From positions 5,766,001 through 5,830,000 of the forward strand of contig NZ_CP059162.1 in NCBI RefSeq assembly GCF_013466605.1: a stretch of 64,000 nucleotides of DNA. The letters are read 5' to 3'. How positions within the stretch are numbered: position 1 is the first letter of the stretch; each line of letters begins with the position of its first letter. This DNA comes from Pseudomonas chlororaphis subsp. aurantiaca. Lineage in GTDB: Bacteria; Pseudomonadota; Gammaproteobacteria; Pseudomonadales; Pseudomonadaceae. A model generated the notes under the pieces. The model was not told the DNA's origin. It saw only the letters and a list, made by a program, of their open reading frames with translations, and searched no databases. The position numbers were made by a program, and so were the translations under genes. Positions 26,725-35,053 of the stretch are shown piece by piece.

Positions 26725-28041
26725 TCAGCTGGACAATTGGTTGGCGAACTGGCCGACGGCGCTCACCACTTTCTGCGCCCCGTCCTGGATCTCGACGATC
26801 ACCGTGCCGGCTTCGGCGACCAGGGCCAGGCCCTGCTCGGCCTGGGTCTTGCCGTCGGCCATCAGCACCACTGCGTTGCGGGCCATGTCCTGGTTGCGCC
26901 GGACCACGCCGACGATTTCGTCGGTGGCCTTGCTGGTGCGCGAGGCCAGTTGCCGGACCTCGTCCGCCACCACCGCGAAGCCACGCCCCTGGTCACCCGC
27001 GCGGGCCGCTTCGATGGCCGCGTTGAGCGCCAGCAGGTTGGTCTGCTCGGCGATGTCGCTGATGGTCTTGACGATGCTGCCGATCACCCGCGACTGCTCG
27101 TTCAGCGCCTCGATGCCGTCACTGGCCTGCTGCATGTGCGTGGCCAGATCGCGCATCACCGCCACCGCCTCGGTCACCACCGAAGAACCGCGCTGGGCGC
27201 TGCTATCGGTCTGCTGCGAGATGGTGTAGGCGATTTCCGCGGCCTCGGCGACGGACTGCTCCTGCTTGACCTGCTCGGTGATCACCGTGGCGAACTTCAC
27301 CACCTTGTAGAGCTTGCCGTTGGCATCGACCACCGGGTTGTACGAGGCATCGAGCCAGACCACGCGGCCGTGGCTGTCGATGCGCTTGAAGCGGTCGGCG
27401 ACATACTCGCCGGTGTTCAGGCGCGCCCAGAACGTCTGATAGCCAGGACTGTTGTACTCCTGCGGCTCGCAGAACAGGCTGTGGTTCTGGCCCAGGATCT
27501 GTTCGAGGCTGTAGCCCATGCAGCTCAGGAACCGCTCGTTGGCGGTCAGTACCCGGCCCTTGAGGTCGAACTCGATCACCGCGGTCGAACGCAGCAGGGC
27601 CGCGATCAGGTTGTCGTGCTCGCAGGTGGTTTCCACGGTCTCGGTCAGGTCATTGGCGATCAGGGAAAAGGACCTGAGTTGCCGCTCAGTGTTGAAAATC
27701 GGCTGCAGGATCACCCTCAGCCAGGCGTCATGGCCGTCGCCGCGACGCAGGCGCAGGATATCGTCGAAGGGCTCGCTGCAGGCGAGCGCGGTCATGAAGC
27801 GCGAGTGCGCCTCTTCGGACCGGGTATCGTCCGGCAACAGCTTGTCGATGGGTGAGCCCAGCAGCGCCTCGGAGGAATACTGCATGCACTGGGTAACGTT
27901 GCGGTTCACCACCTGGACCCGGCGCTGCGGATCGAGTTCGATGCTGAGCAGGGTGCGCTCGAAACCTTCCTTGACCTGCTCAAGTACACGAAACTCTTCG
28001 CCCAACGCGAGGAGCTTCTGATTCAAACGTTTATTGAACAT
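26725..28041 (-). CDS. Soluble PAS-PAS-MCP receptor, BdlA-like
   Basis: A 438-residue cytoplasmic methyl-accepting-type protein without membrane segments. Two PAS domains are seen at residues about 25-130 and 145-255 ([60 protein letters not shown]). They are followed by the MCP signalling hairpin ([40 protein letters not shown]). This layout matches BdlA of P. aeruginosa, which links redox/nutrient sensing to biofilm dispersion, and similar Aer-type receptors. The second gene of a tandem pair with the downstream homologue at 28282. cggtg lies before the ATG of both. Confidence 0.9.
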   Translation of the reverse strand: MFNKRLNQKLLALGEEFRVLEQVKEGFERTLLSIELDPQRRVQVVNRNVTQCMQYSSEALLGSPIDKLLPDDTRSEEAHSRFMTALACSEPFDDILRLRRGDGHDAWLRVILQPIFNTERQLRSFSLIANDLTETVETTCEHDNLIAALLRSTAVIEFDLKGRVLTANERFLSCMGYSLEQILGQNHSLFCEPQEYNSPGYQTFWARLNTGEYVADRFKRIDSHGRVVWLDASYNPVVDANGKLYKVVKFATVITEQVKQEQSVAEAAEIAYTISQQTDSSAQRGSSVVTEAVAVMRDLATHMQQASDGIEALNEQSRVIGSIVKTISDIAEQTNLLALNAAIEAARAGDQGRGFAVVADEVRQLASRTSKATDEIVGVVRRNQDMARNAVVLMADGKTQAEQGLALVAEAGTVIVEIQDGAQKVVSAVGQFANQLSS

Positions 28042-28281
28042 GGATACACCGATAGCCTGTGATTGGAGACTGCTGGAGCCTCACCATCGGCGTTGGGGAA
28101 GTATTCTTGACGCGCTCAAGGCTCTTTAGGATTTGTCTCCCGCAGAGACAGGAAACTTCCTAACGGAACACCTGCGCAGAGCGCACAGGCATCGGGGCAG
28201 ATCGTGGCCACCGGCTTGGCGGCCACTTGATCACCGACGTCACAGCCTGGAACAGGCCTGACGCCGGATCAGGGGCAAGAC

Positions 28282-29598
28282 TCAGTTCGACAGCTGGCTG
28301 GCGAACTGGCCAACGACATTCACCACCTTCTGCGCGCCGTCCTGGATCTCGACAATCACCGTACCGGCTTCGGCGGCCAGGGCCAGACCCTGCTCGGCCT
28401 GCGCCTTGCCGTCGGTCATCAGCGCCACGGCCTCGCGCGCCATGTCCTGGTTCTGCCGCACCACGCCGACGATTTCGTCGGTGGCCTTGCTGGTGCGCGA
28501 GGCCAGTTGCCGGACTTCGTCGGCCACCACGGCAAAGCCGCGCCCCTGTTCACCGGCGCGCGCCGCTTCGATGGCCGCGTTGAGCGCCAGCAGGTTGGTC
28601 TGCTCGGCTATGCCGCTGATGGTCTTGACGATGGTGCCGATCACCAGCGACTGCTCGTTCAGCGCCTCGATGCCTTCACCGGCCTGCTGCATGTGCTTGG
28701 CCAGGTCACGCATCACGTTCACCGCCTCGGTCACCACGCTGGTGCCGCGCTGGGCGCTGTTGTCGGTTTGCAGCGAGGTGCTGTAGGCGATGTTCGCCGC
28801 CTCGGCGACGGCCTGCTCCTGGTTCACCTGGTCGGTGATCACGGTGGCGAACTTCACCACCTTGTAGAGCCGGTTGTTGGCATCGACCACCGGGTTGTAG
28901 GAGGCCTCGAGCCAGACCACGCGGCCGTAGCTGTCGATGCGCTTGAACCGCCCGGCGACGAACTCGCCGGCGTTCAGGCGCTTCCAGAACGCCTGGTACT
29001 CGGCGCTGTTGTACTCCTCGGGTTCGCAGAAGGTGCGGTGATGCTTGCCCTGGATTTGCGCCAGGCTGTAGCCCATGGCGTTGAGGAACCGCTCATTGGC
29101 CGTCAGCACGTTGCCGTTGAGGTCGAACTCGATCACCGCCGTGGAACGGACCAGCGCGCCGATCAGGTTCTCGTGCTCGCGAGACGCTTCGATGGTGCGG
29201 GTCAGGTCGCTGGAGTAGATCGAGAACTGCTTGATCCGCCCCTGGGAATCGCGAACCGGCTGGGAGATCGAACGCAGCCAGGCTTCCTGGCCATTGCCGC
29301 GCAGCAGGCGTACCGCGCCGGCAAAGTGTTCGCCACGGGTCAGCGTCGCCTTGAAACGGTGGTGGAACTCATCGGTCTTGACGTGGGCCGGCACAATGTC
29401 CTCGATGTGGCGGCCGACCAGTTCGCTGCCCCTGTAGAGCATTTCCTGGTTGAAGTTGCCGTTGGCCGACAGAATGCGTCCATCAGGATCGAGAATCAGC
29501 ACCAACATTTCGCTGTCGAGACTGTCCTTCACTTGCTGGAGACTCGAGAGTTCTTCGCGTAGAGCCAACAGCTCTTGCTTCAAGCTTTTGTTGAACAT
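28282..29598 (-). CDS. Soluble PAS-PAS-MCP receptor, BdlA-like (tandem paralogue)
   Basis: A 438-residue paralogue of the neighbour at 26725-28041, with the same length and domain order. PAS2 reads [60 protein letters not shown]; the signalling tip is [23 protein letters not shown]1 (residues about 25-135) is the most divergent part, so the two may sense different signals. ATG 29598 gives [17 protein letters not shown] and equal length; ATG 29625 adds nine residues. The duplication suggests recent tandem copying. Confidence 0.9.
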   Translation of the reverse strand: MFNKSLKQELLALREELSSLQQVKDSLDSEMLVLILDPDGRILSANGNFNQEMLYRGSELVGRHIEDIVPAHVKTDEFHHRFKATLTRGEHFAGAVRLLRGNGQEAWLRSISQPVRDSQGRIKQFSIYSSDLTRTIEASREHENLIGALVRSTAVIEFDLNGNVLTANERFLNAMGYSLAQIQGKHHRTFCEPEEYNSAEYQAFWKRLNAGEFVAGRFKRIDSYGRVVWLEASYNPVVDANNRLYKVVKFATVITDQVNQEQAVAEAANIAYSTSLQTDNSAQRGTSVVTEAVNVMRDLAKHMQQAGEGIEALNEQSLVIGTIVKTISGIAEQTNLLALNAAIEAARAGEQGRGFAVVADEVRQLASRTSKATDEIVGVVRQNQDMAREAVALMTDGKAQAEQGLALAAEAGTVIVEIQDGAQKVVNVVGQFASQLSN

Positions 29599-29812
29599 GG
29601 GATGCACCGGTGAAGGAGTTTTCAAGAACGACTTAGCGTCTCCATCGGCATTGGCGAAGTTTTCTGGAGGTCCCGCCGACCGGCGTCAGCGAAAATATTC
29701 TCGCCCCTCGAATCGGCGCTGAGCGCCAGCGGGGCGGAGCACTTGCGGCAACGTCCTCGCGAGCGCTTGCGCGAAGACGCTGCCCTTCGTCAAAGGCGTC
29801 CTGGCAAAGGCT

Positions 29813-31135
29813 CTAGAACTGGTATTGCATGCGCATGACCAGGCCGTTGCCGGTGTCGTCGCCCACCGCGTTGCTGAGGTTATCGGTGCGCGCCTTGACG
29901 TAGTTGGCGCTGAGTTTCAGGGCTTCGTTGGCGTACCAGTTGACCCCCAGGGTATGAGTCTTGCCCTCAGTATCGCCGACCTGGCGCGTAGCGCTGCTGA
30001 CCACCACATTGTCGTCCTCGACGTTGATCGAGTCGTAGCGGTAGAACAGTTCCCAGGCGCCCCACTGCTTGTTCTCGGGCTTGATGGTGTCGAACCTGGC
30101 GCCGTCCAGTTTGTAGATCCGCGGCTCGCCCGTCAGGGTATAAGCCAATTGCGCATAATAACCGGAGGCCTTTATGTCGCTTTGTGCGGCGTCGGCCTTG
30201 AGCGTCCGGCGCAGGTATTCCGCCTGAACCGAGAACGCATCCACGGCCCAGGCCCCTTCGACGCCCCAGACCGAATCGTCCGTCCACAGCCCCTGCTGCG
30301 CCGTGCTGCCGCCAAACACCGCGCGATTGCCGTTGCTGTCGGCGCTGTTGCCGCCATTGGTCTCCACGCCGCGCATGCCCATGCGCGAACGGATACGGGT
30401 ATCGACGGCGGCATCCTTGAGGTCGCGATAAGCATATTGGGCACCGACATGCAGCACGTTGCCGGATTCATGCAGCGGGGCGAACACCCCCCGCAGGTTG
30501 TAGCGCTTGACGCTATCGCCATCGGTGTCGTTGTTGTTTTCGCTGAACACACTGCCGGACAGATACGCCATGCCGCCCACCACGCCATTGGCCTGCACGC
30601 CCATGCCGCTGTTGTCGTTGATCCACTCCGCCAGGTCATAGGACAGATTGCGCTCCATCGCAGTGACCCACTTGGAGCTGGTGGCCTTTTCCAGGCCGAA
30701 GTCGGTATAGAAGCGCCCCACTTTCAGGTTCAACGGGTTGAAGCCGGTATAGGTCAGGCTGCCCTCGTCGAAATAGCCGGTACTGTCGTTGCCCACGTTA
30801 CGGGAAAGGTCGTAGTTGATCTGATACTTCCAGTCCCGGTAGAGCGTGCCGCCCAACTCCAGGTAGGCCCGGCGAAAGTACGCCGCATCCGCGGAGTTGC
30901 CGTTGCGTGTGTAGTAACCGTCGAAGGTGCCGTAGTCCGCCTGCACGCGGCCGCCCAATTTGAAACTGAACGCCTTGTCCGTGGTCGACAGTTCCAGACC
31001 GCCCTTGGTCTTCAACACTATATCGGCCCCATCGGTGGTCACTATGCCGGCCTGGGCCGTCCCGGACAGGGTCGCGCCGAGCAAACCCAAGGCAATACCG
31101 TTCCCCAACCCTATATAGAGCTTTTTAATAAACAT
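29813..31135 (-). CDS. OprO/OprP-family porin
   Basis: A 440-residue outer-membrane porin of the phosphate-selective porin O/P family. A signal peptide (residues about 1-29, cleaved after GTAQA) is followed by [38 protein letters not shown] and [20 protein letters not shown], and a C-terminal Phe in MRMQYQF ends the barrel. Members of this family take up phosphate, pyrophosphate or other anions; the specificity here is not certain. It is separated from the next upstream gene by a 320-base spacer with phosphate-box-like repeats. Confidence 0.85.
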   Translation of the reverse strand: MFIKKLYIGLGNGIALGLLGATLSGTAQAGIVTTDGADIVLKTKGGLELSTTDKAFSFKLGGRVQADYGTFDGYYTRNGNSADAAYFRRAYLELGGTLYRDWKYQINYDLSRNVGNDSTGYFDEGSLTYTGFNPLNLKVGRFYTDFGLEKATSSKWVTAMERNLSYDLAEWINDNSGMGVQANGVVGGMAYLSGSVFSENNNDTDGDSVKRYNLRGVFAPLHESGNVLHVGAQYAYRDLKDAAVDTRIRSRMGMRGVETNGGNSADSNGNRAVFGGSTAQQGLWTDDSVWGVEGAWAVDAFSVQAEYLRRTLKADAAQSDIKASGYYAQLAYTLTGEPRIYKLDGARFDTIKPENKQWGAWELFYRYDSINVEDDNVVVSSATRQVGDTEGKTHTLGVNWYANEALKLSANYVKARTDNLSNAVGDDTGNGLVMRMQYQF

Positions 31136-31455
31136 TCGAGACTCCCGATTTGGCTTTTAGTGTGGCGGCAACCTGCAACCAGCAACTTCAGCGGCTGGAT
31201 CAGGTTGACCGTGGGCGATCCTGGGAATCCGACATGACACTTTTTGTTTATTAAAAAGATAATTCGATGACAACTAAGCCGGTCTCGACTTCGTAGCGGG
31301 CGCAGCGCTTGAAAACACGGGTTTGCTGGAAAAACATCCCGCTTCTCGCTATCCGTCGCGCAGATGTCAGAAACATTTCAACTTTTGAAAACGGTGGATA
31401 AAACCAGCCTTCGGGTGTCGGCCGCCGCCCCCGGAAAAACGCCCCGGGCACGGGG
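31136..31455. other. Spacer upstream of the OprO/P-type porin
   Basis: 320 bases without a gene. Reading the minus strand, ttgtcat (31267-31273) and gtgtcat (31234-31240) are spaced by exactly 33 bases, near the AT-rich stretch ttattaaaaagataatt. PHO boxes are repeats of TGTCAT-like units every 11 bases, so this could be a degenerate phosphate-regulon site; the two intermediate repeats are missing. A GC-rich end (ccccgggcacgggg) adjoins the LysR gene. Confidence 0.3.
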
Positions 31456-32379
31456 TCAGAACCACTCCTGGCGCGCGTCGAACGCCTGGCGAATCAGCGT
31501 CACGATGGCCTGTACCTCAGGGCGCCCGGCCGCCAGCGCATGGGTGCTCAACCAGGCGTTGCGCTGCATCTGCTGCGGGAACAGCGCCGGAAGCGCCAGC
31601 AGGTTGCTGTCCAGGGAAGTGATATAGGCAGGCAGCACGCCGATGCAGGCACCGCGCCTGATCATTTCCAGCGCCAGTTCATGGGTATGCACCTGCGCCA
31701 CGCCGGCCGGTCGCTGGCGGACCAGTTGGTTCCAGGGTTCCAGCGCCGCGACGTTCAGGTACTCACGCACCTGTACCAGCATGTAGTCGTCCAGGTGCCT
31801 GGCCTGGCTGGGCAAGGCCGCCACTCGCCAATAGCGCTTGGCCACGCAGACCTGATAGCCGATCCGGGCCAGGGCGAATGGCGTGGTGGTGGCGAAGCCG
31901 GGATCGGGCCGCGGGCTTCCGGGTTCGGCGAGCCAGAGCATGATGTCCGCCGGGCGCGCGCAGGCGTGGGGAGCGCTGGAGATTTCCAGATCCAGGCGCA
32001 CGGTCGCATTGCGCCGTACAAAGGCCAGCAGGTCGCGCAGGACAAGGTCGTGCAACAAGGCGTCAGCCGCCAGCAGGCGCACCACGGGCACTGCCGCGCG
32101 GCCGGATTTGGGTAATTCAGGGACTTGCCGTTGCGCCGCCAACAGTGTCTGCAGTCGCTGGCCCTTGAGGGTCAGGCGCAAGACGTTCTGCCGGTAGACA
32201 AACAGCGGACCACCGAGGCGCTCCTCCAATAGCCGCAACTGCTTGCGCAACACTGTCACGCGGGTATTCAGGCTGCGCGCTGCCTGTTTGAAGCACGCGC
32301 AGCGAGCACTGGTCAGAAAATACTCAACGACATCTCGATCGATCGATCCGGGGTCCAATGCTCGCGATTCATCGCACAT
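31456..32379 (-). CDS. LysR-type regulator, divergent member
   Basis: A 307-residue protein that reads as a diverged LysR regulator. The HTH region is CFKQAARSLNTRVTVLRKQL with RLLEERLGGPLFVYRQNVLR, and the rest is the substrate-binding-like fold (IMLWLAEPGSPRPDPGFATT, GYQVCVAKRYWRVAALPSQA). ATG 32379 (MCDESRALDPGS) and ATG 32412 are both possible; the second overlaps the end of the DUF2790 gene. It is likely cotranscribed with the DUF2790 gene just upstream, and is a candidate controller of the neighbouring porins. Confidence 0.75.
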   Translation of the reverse strand: MCDESRALDPGSIDRDVVEYFLTSARCACFKQAARSLNTRVTVLRKQLRLLEERLGGPLFVYRQNVLRLTLKGQRLQTLLAAQRQVPELPKSGRAAVPVVRLLAADALLHDLVLRDLLAFVRRNATVRLDLEISSAPHACARPADIMLWLAEPGSPRPDPGFATTTPFALARIGYQVCVAKRYWRVAALPSQARHLDDYMLVQVREYLNVAALEPWNQLVRQRPAGVAQVHTHELALEMIRRGACIGVLPAYITSLDSNLLALPALFPQQMQRNAWLSTHALAAGRPEVQAIVTLIRQAFDARQEWF

Positions 32380-32390
32380 AGGCAGCCCGT

Positions 32391-32723
32391 TCAACTGCCG
32401 TTGGTACGGCATACTCCCAGCACGCTGTACTCGATGGTGTTGAGCTTGCCCGCCGAGTCCTCATAGGTCATGCGCGATGGCACGATATTGCAGGACTTGA
32501 TCGGCGGTGTGACGTTGACCACCTTCTTGATATCCAGCTTCTTCTCGTAGGTGTAGTCCTCGACGACGGGCGCCTCCTTGCCCCGCTTCGCCGCATAAGC
32601 CGCCATGGCCCGCTCGTTTTCCTTCATGGCCCGCTCGAAGGTGCGGTCGCCACCACCCTCGGCCATGGCCAGGGACGACATGGAAAGTACCAGGGCGGCA
32701 ATACTCAATTTAAATAGTTTCAT
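32391..32723 (-). CDS. DUF2790-family secreted protein
   Basis: A 110-residue protein with a signal peptide (residues about 1-21, KLSIAALVLSMSSLAMA). The mature part has the DUF2790 features YTYEKKLDIKKVVNV, CNIVPSRMTYEDSAGKLNTI and EYSVLGVC. The two Cys residues may pair. The family is small, periplasmic and largely pseudomonad, with unknown function. It is divergent from the OprD porin gene (333-base spacer) and directly upstream of a LysR gene. Confidence 0.85.
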   Translation of the reverse strand: MKLFKLSIAALVLSMSSLAMAEGGGDRTFERAMKENERAMAAYAAKRGKEAPVVEDYTYEKKLDIKKVVNVTPPIKSCNIVPSRMTYEDSAGKLNTIEYSVLGVCRTNGS

Positions 32724-33056
32724 GACTCTTTCCTCGCTGTGGTTAGTTGCAACGAGGATAACCAGCAGACCCTGTCAGGAAGATCACGCCTACATTACTT
32801 ATATTTAATAAACCCAACATCTGTTTCTGGACACGAACAAAGCCTATATAAAACAAGGCCTGCGACCATTAACCGAAACAACTTCACATTGATAATCTTG
32901 CAAAATTGTAATAACCGGGTCACCTCCGCGTTATCTGTTGTTTGCAACTATCGGCATTGACTCCAGCCGTTGACCGGACGGTTCGCGAGAACAACTAACA
33001 AGAACGCCTCAGGCGACATAACAGCTGATAGCTGCCCATATCCAGGAGCAAACAAC
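32724..33056. promoter_or_regulatory. AT-rich divergent spacer between the DUF2790 gene and the OprD porin
   Basis: 333 bases with no gene. The middle is AT-rich (for example cctacattacttatatttaa and aatcttgcaaaattgtaata), as expected for a divergent promoter region. A strong ribosome-binding site (ccaggag) precedes the porin ATG. I cannot fix -35/-10 boxes with confidence. Confidence 0.4.
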
Positions 33057-34385
33057 ATGCGTACCCATACCCGCTTGTCCCTGTCCGTGTTTTCCGCGGT
33101 ACTGGGGCTCGGCCCATTGGCCGTGAACGCTGCAGAAGAAAAACCCGAAGGCTTTATCGAGGGCAGCAGCCTCAACGTGCTGGCCCGCAATTTCTACTTC
33201 AACCGCGACGACCGCAAAGGCCAGTCCAGCCCCACCGGCAACGGCTACTCGGAAGCCTGGGCCCAGGCCCTGATCGGCAAGTTCGAGTCCGGCTTCACCC
33301 AGGGCACGGTCGGCTTCGGCCTCGACGCCTTTGTCATGTACGGCCTCAAGCTCGATTCGGGCGGCGGCCGCAGCGGCGGGCGCGGCTCATTCGGCATGCT
33401 GCCAGTGGACAGCGACAACCAGCCGGCCGACAACTACAGCAAGGTCGGCGGCGCGGCGAAACTGCGCCTGCTCGACACCGTGATCAAGGTCGGCGACGTC
33501 TTCCCGAAAACCCCGGTGGTGCACTACGGCGACTCGCGCCTGCTGCCGGAGAGCTTTCGCGGGGCCACCTTCGAGAACACCAGCATCGACGGCCTGAACC
33601 TCCAGGGCGGGCGCCTGCACAGCATGAGCCAGCCCGACAGCAGCAGCCTGCGCGACGGCTTCGCGACCTTCTATGCCGGCAAGGTCGATTCGCCCTGGGT
33701 CGCCTACTTCGGCGGCGACTACAGCCCAAACAAACACCTCAGCTTCAGCCTCTACAGCAGCCGCCTGAAGGACGCCTGGGACCAGTACTACTTCGGCACC
33801 GCGGCCACCTGGCCGATCTCCGACCAGTTCTCGCTGTTCGCCGGGTTCAACTATTATAAAGCGGTGGACGAGGGCAAGAAGCTGCTCGGCGAGTTCGACA
33901 ACAACATCTGGAGCGCCAAGGTCGGCGCCACCTATGGCGCCCACACCCTGTCGCTGTCGCACCAGCGCAACAACGGTGACGACGACTTCGACTACCTGCG
34001 CCAGTCGGACTCGATCTTCCTCGACAACTCGATCCAGTACAGCGACTTCAACTCGCCGAAGGAACGCTCGTGGATGGTCCGCTATGACCTCGACATGGAG
34101 ACCTTCGGCATTCCCGGCCTGTCGTTCATGACCCGCTACGGCAAAGGCAGCGACGCCGACTACAGCAATGCCAACGCGGTGTACATGCGCCGTGATGCGG
34201 ACGGCAATCCGCTGACCGACCAGCGCCGCTGGGAGCGCGATATCGAAGCCAGGTACGTGGTGCAGGGCGGCACCCTCAAGGACCTGTCGCTGCGCATCCG
34301 CCAGGCCACCGTGCGCTCCAGCAGCTTCGAGTCGGACCTGGAGGAATTTCGCCTGATCGTCGAGTATCCGCTGGCCATTCTTTAA
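33057..34385 (+). CDS. OprD-family outer-membrane porin
   Basis: A 442-residue porin of the OprD family, which import basic amino acids, aromatic acids or other small molecules. A signal peptide (residues 1-24, ending AVNAAE) is followed by GFIEGSSLNVLARNFYFNRD, WAQALIGKFESGFTQGTVGF and GLDAFVMYGLKLDSGGGRSG. Near the end, ERDIEARYVVQGGTLKDLSL and RLIVEYPLAIL close the barrel. ATG 33057 (aggag 9 bases upstream) is chosen over the longer frame from 32970. OprD/OccK subtype cannot be told by eye. Confidence 0.92.
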   Translation: MRTHTRLSLSVFSAVLGLGPLAVNAAEEKPEGFIEGSSLNVLARNFYFNRDDRKGQSSPTGNGYSEAWAQALIGKFESGFTQGTVGFGLDAFVMYGLKLDSGGGRSGGRGSFGMLPVDSDNQPADNYSKVGGAAKLRLLDTVIKVGDVFPKTPVVHYGDSRLLPESFRGATFENTSIDGLNLQGGRLHSMSQPDSSSLRDGFATFYAGKVDSPWVAYFGGDYSPNKHLSFSLYSSRLKDAWDQYYFGTAATWPISDQFSLFAGFNYYKAVDEGKKLLGEFDNNIWSAKVGATYGAHTLSLSHQRNNGDDDFDYLRQSDSIFLDNSIQYSDFNSPKERSWMVRYDLDMETFGIPGLSFMTRYGKGSDADYSNANAVYMRRDADGNPLTDQRRWERDIEARYVVQGGTLKDLSLRIRQATVRSSSFESDLEEFRLIVEYPLAIL

Positions 34386-34563
34386 ACCTTTGTGCCGGGC
34401 GGGTGCGAGGCCTGCCCGACGTTAAAACTTCTTCACAGACGCCCATCTTTCAGAACTGTAATATCGCCCTCACCTTCTCGTCAGGTTGGCCTTCGTATAC
34501 TTGCCCCCATGCCCGAGCCGACAGCGCTTCGCTAGCGGCCAGCCACTTGCGGGAGATCATGTC

Positions 34564-34761
34564 TTGAAGCCTGCCCACCTGACTCCGCCTGGCCAGCCCG
34601 GCGCGCTCCCCAGCGATAACGGCAGCGAACGCGCCAGGCATGCCCTGGAACAATTCTGGCTCGGCCAGCAACAGTACAACGGCGAAAAGAACCACGACGG
34701 CGCAACCAACGCCGCCCCTCAAAGAACCACAGGGCCCCAGGCACGCACAGCCTCCCGCTGA
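34564..34761 (+). CDS. Doubtful small hypothetical protein
   Basis: An open frame of 65 residues starting at TTG 34564, with gggag 9 bases upstream. The peptide is hydrophilic (ERARHALEQFWLGQQQYNGE in the middle), and codon third positions look Pseudomonas-like in the central part. It is followed within 25 bases by a hairpin with T-run, which would fit a short transcript. There is no recognised family, no ATG, and the start is uncertain; it could be chance. Confidence 0.25.
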   Translation: MKPAHLTPPGQPGALPSDNGSERARHALEQFWLGQQQYNGEKNHDGATNAAPQRTTGPQARTASR

Positions 34762-34781
34762 CGCCGGCCCACCCCGAGCAC

Positions 34782-34834
34782 ATTCATCTCTGAAGCGTTT
34801 TTTCGAATGCTCCTTTGGAAAGAGATGAATTTTT
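34782..34834 (+). terminator. Hairpin with T-run
   Basis: attcatctct (34782-34791) pairs perfectly with agagatgaat (34821-34830) and is followed by tttt. The 29-base loop has an extra inner structure. It would terminate transcription of whatever reads in from the left, or form the end of a small RNA. Confidence 0.5.
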
Positions 34835-34861
34835 AGCGTCCCGCATGGGGCGCTTTTTTTT
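34835..34861 (+). terminator. Intrinsic terminator
   Basis: agcgtccc-gcat-ggggcgct followed by eight T residues is a textbook rho-independent terminator. It follows directly on the previous hairpin. Confidence 0.8.
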
Positions 34862-34876
34862 GCCCCGACGCCCTCC

Positions 34877-34987
34877 CTGTAGCCGCTGCCGAAGGCTGCG
34901 ATAGGTCCGAAGGACCTCCTGCGAGTTCAGGAGCAGCGCCTGCTTCGCGGTCGATCGCAGCCTCGCGGTGCTCGGCAGCGGCTACAG
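34877..34987. repeat. Paired inverted repeat (REP-like, family A)
   Basis: ctgtagccgctgccgaagg... at the left and ...gctcggcagcggctacag at the right are inverted copies, like 10444-10547. Its right two-thirds (cctgcgagttcaggagcagc..., gatcgcagcctcgcggtgct...) recur almost unchanged at 42037-42108. Confidence 0.8.
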
Positions 34988-35002
34988 GGGGGCCACATGA
35001 AC

Positions 35003-35037
35003 AAAACCCCGCCTGCGTATCACGCAAGCGGGGTTGG
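35003..35037 (-). terminator. Intrinsic terminator of the czcCBA operon
   Basis: On the minus strand, aaccccgcttgcg-tgat-acgcaggcggggtt followed by tt and a g forms a strong stem 17-20 bases after the czcA stop. The plus strand has a run of A at its 5' side (acaaaaccccgcc), giving the T-run on the transcript. Confidence 0.75.
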
Positions 35038-35053
35038 GTGAGCTAATCGCGGG

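Larger units (their letters stand above)
34386..35053. other. Non-coding region after the OprD gene: repeats, terminators, one doubtful ORF
   Basis: 668 bases. Parts that can be read are entered separately: a possible small ORF (34564-34761), two plus-strand hairpins with T-runs (34782-34834 and 34835-34861), a family A inverted repeat (34877-34987) and a minus-strand terminator (35003-35037). No clear protein gene is present. The part before 34560 shows nothing recognisable. Confidence 0.5.
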
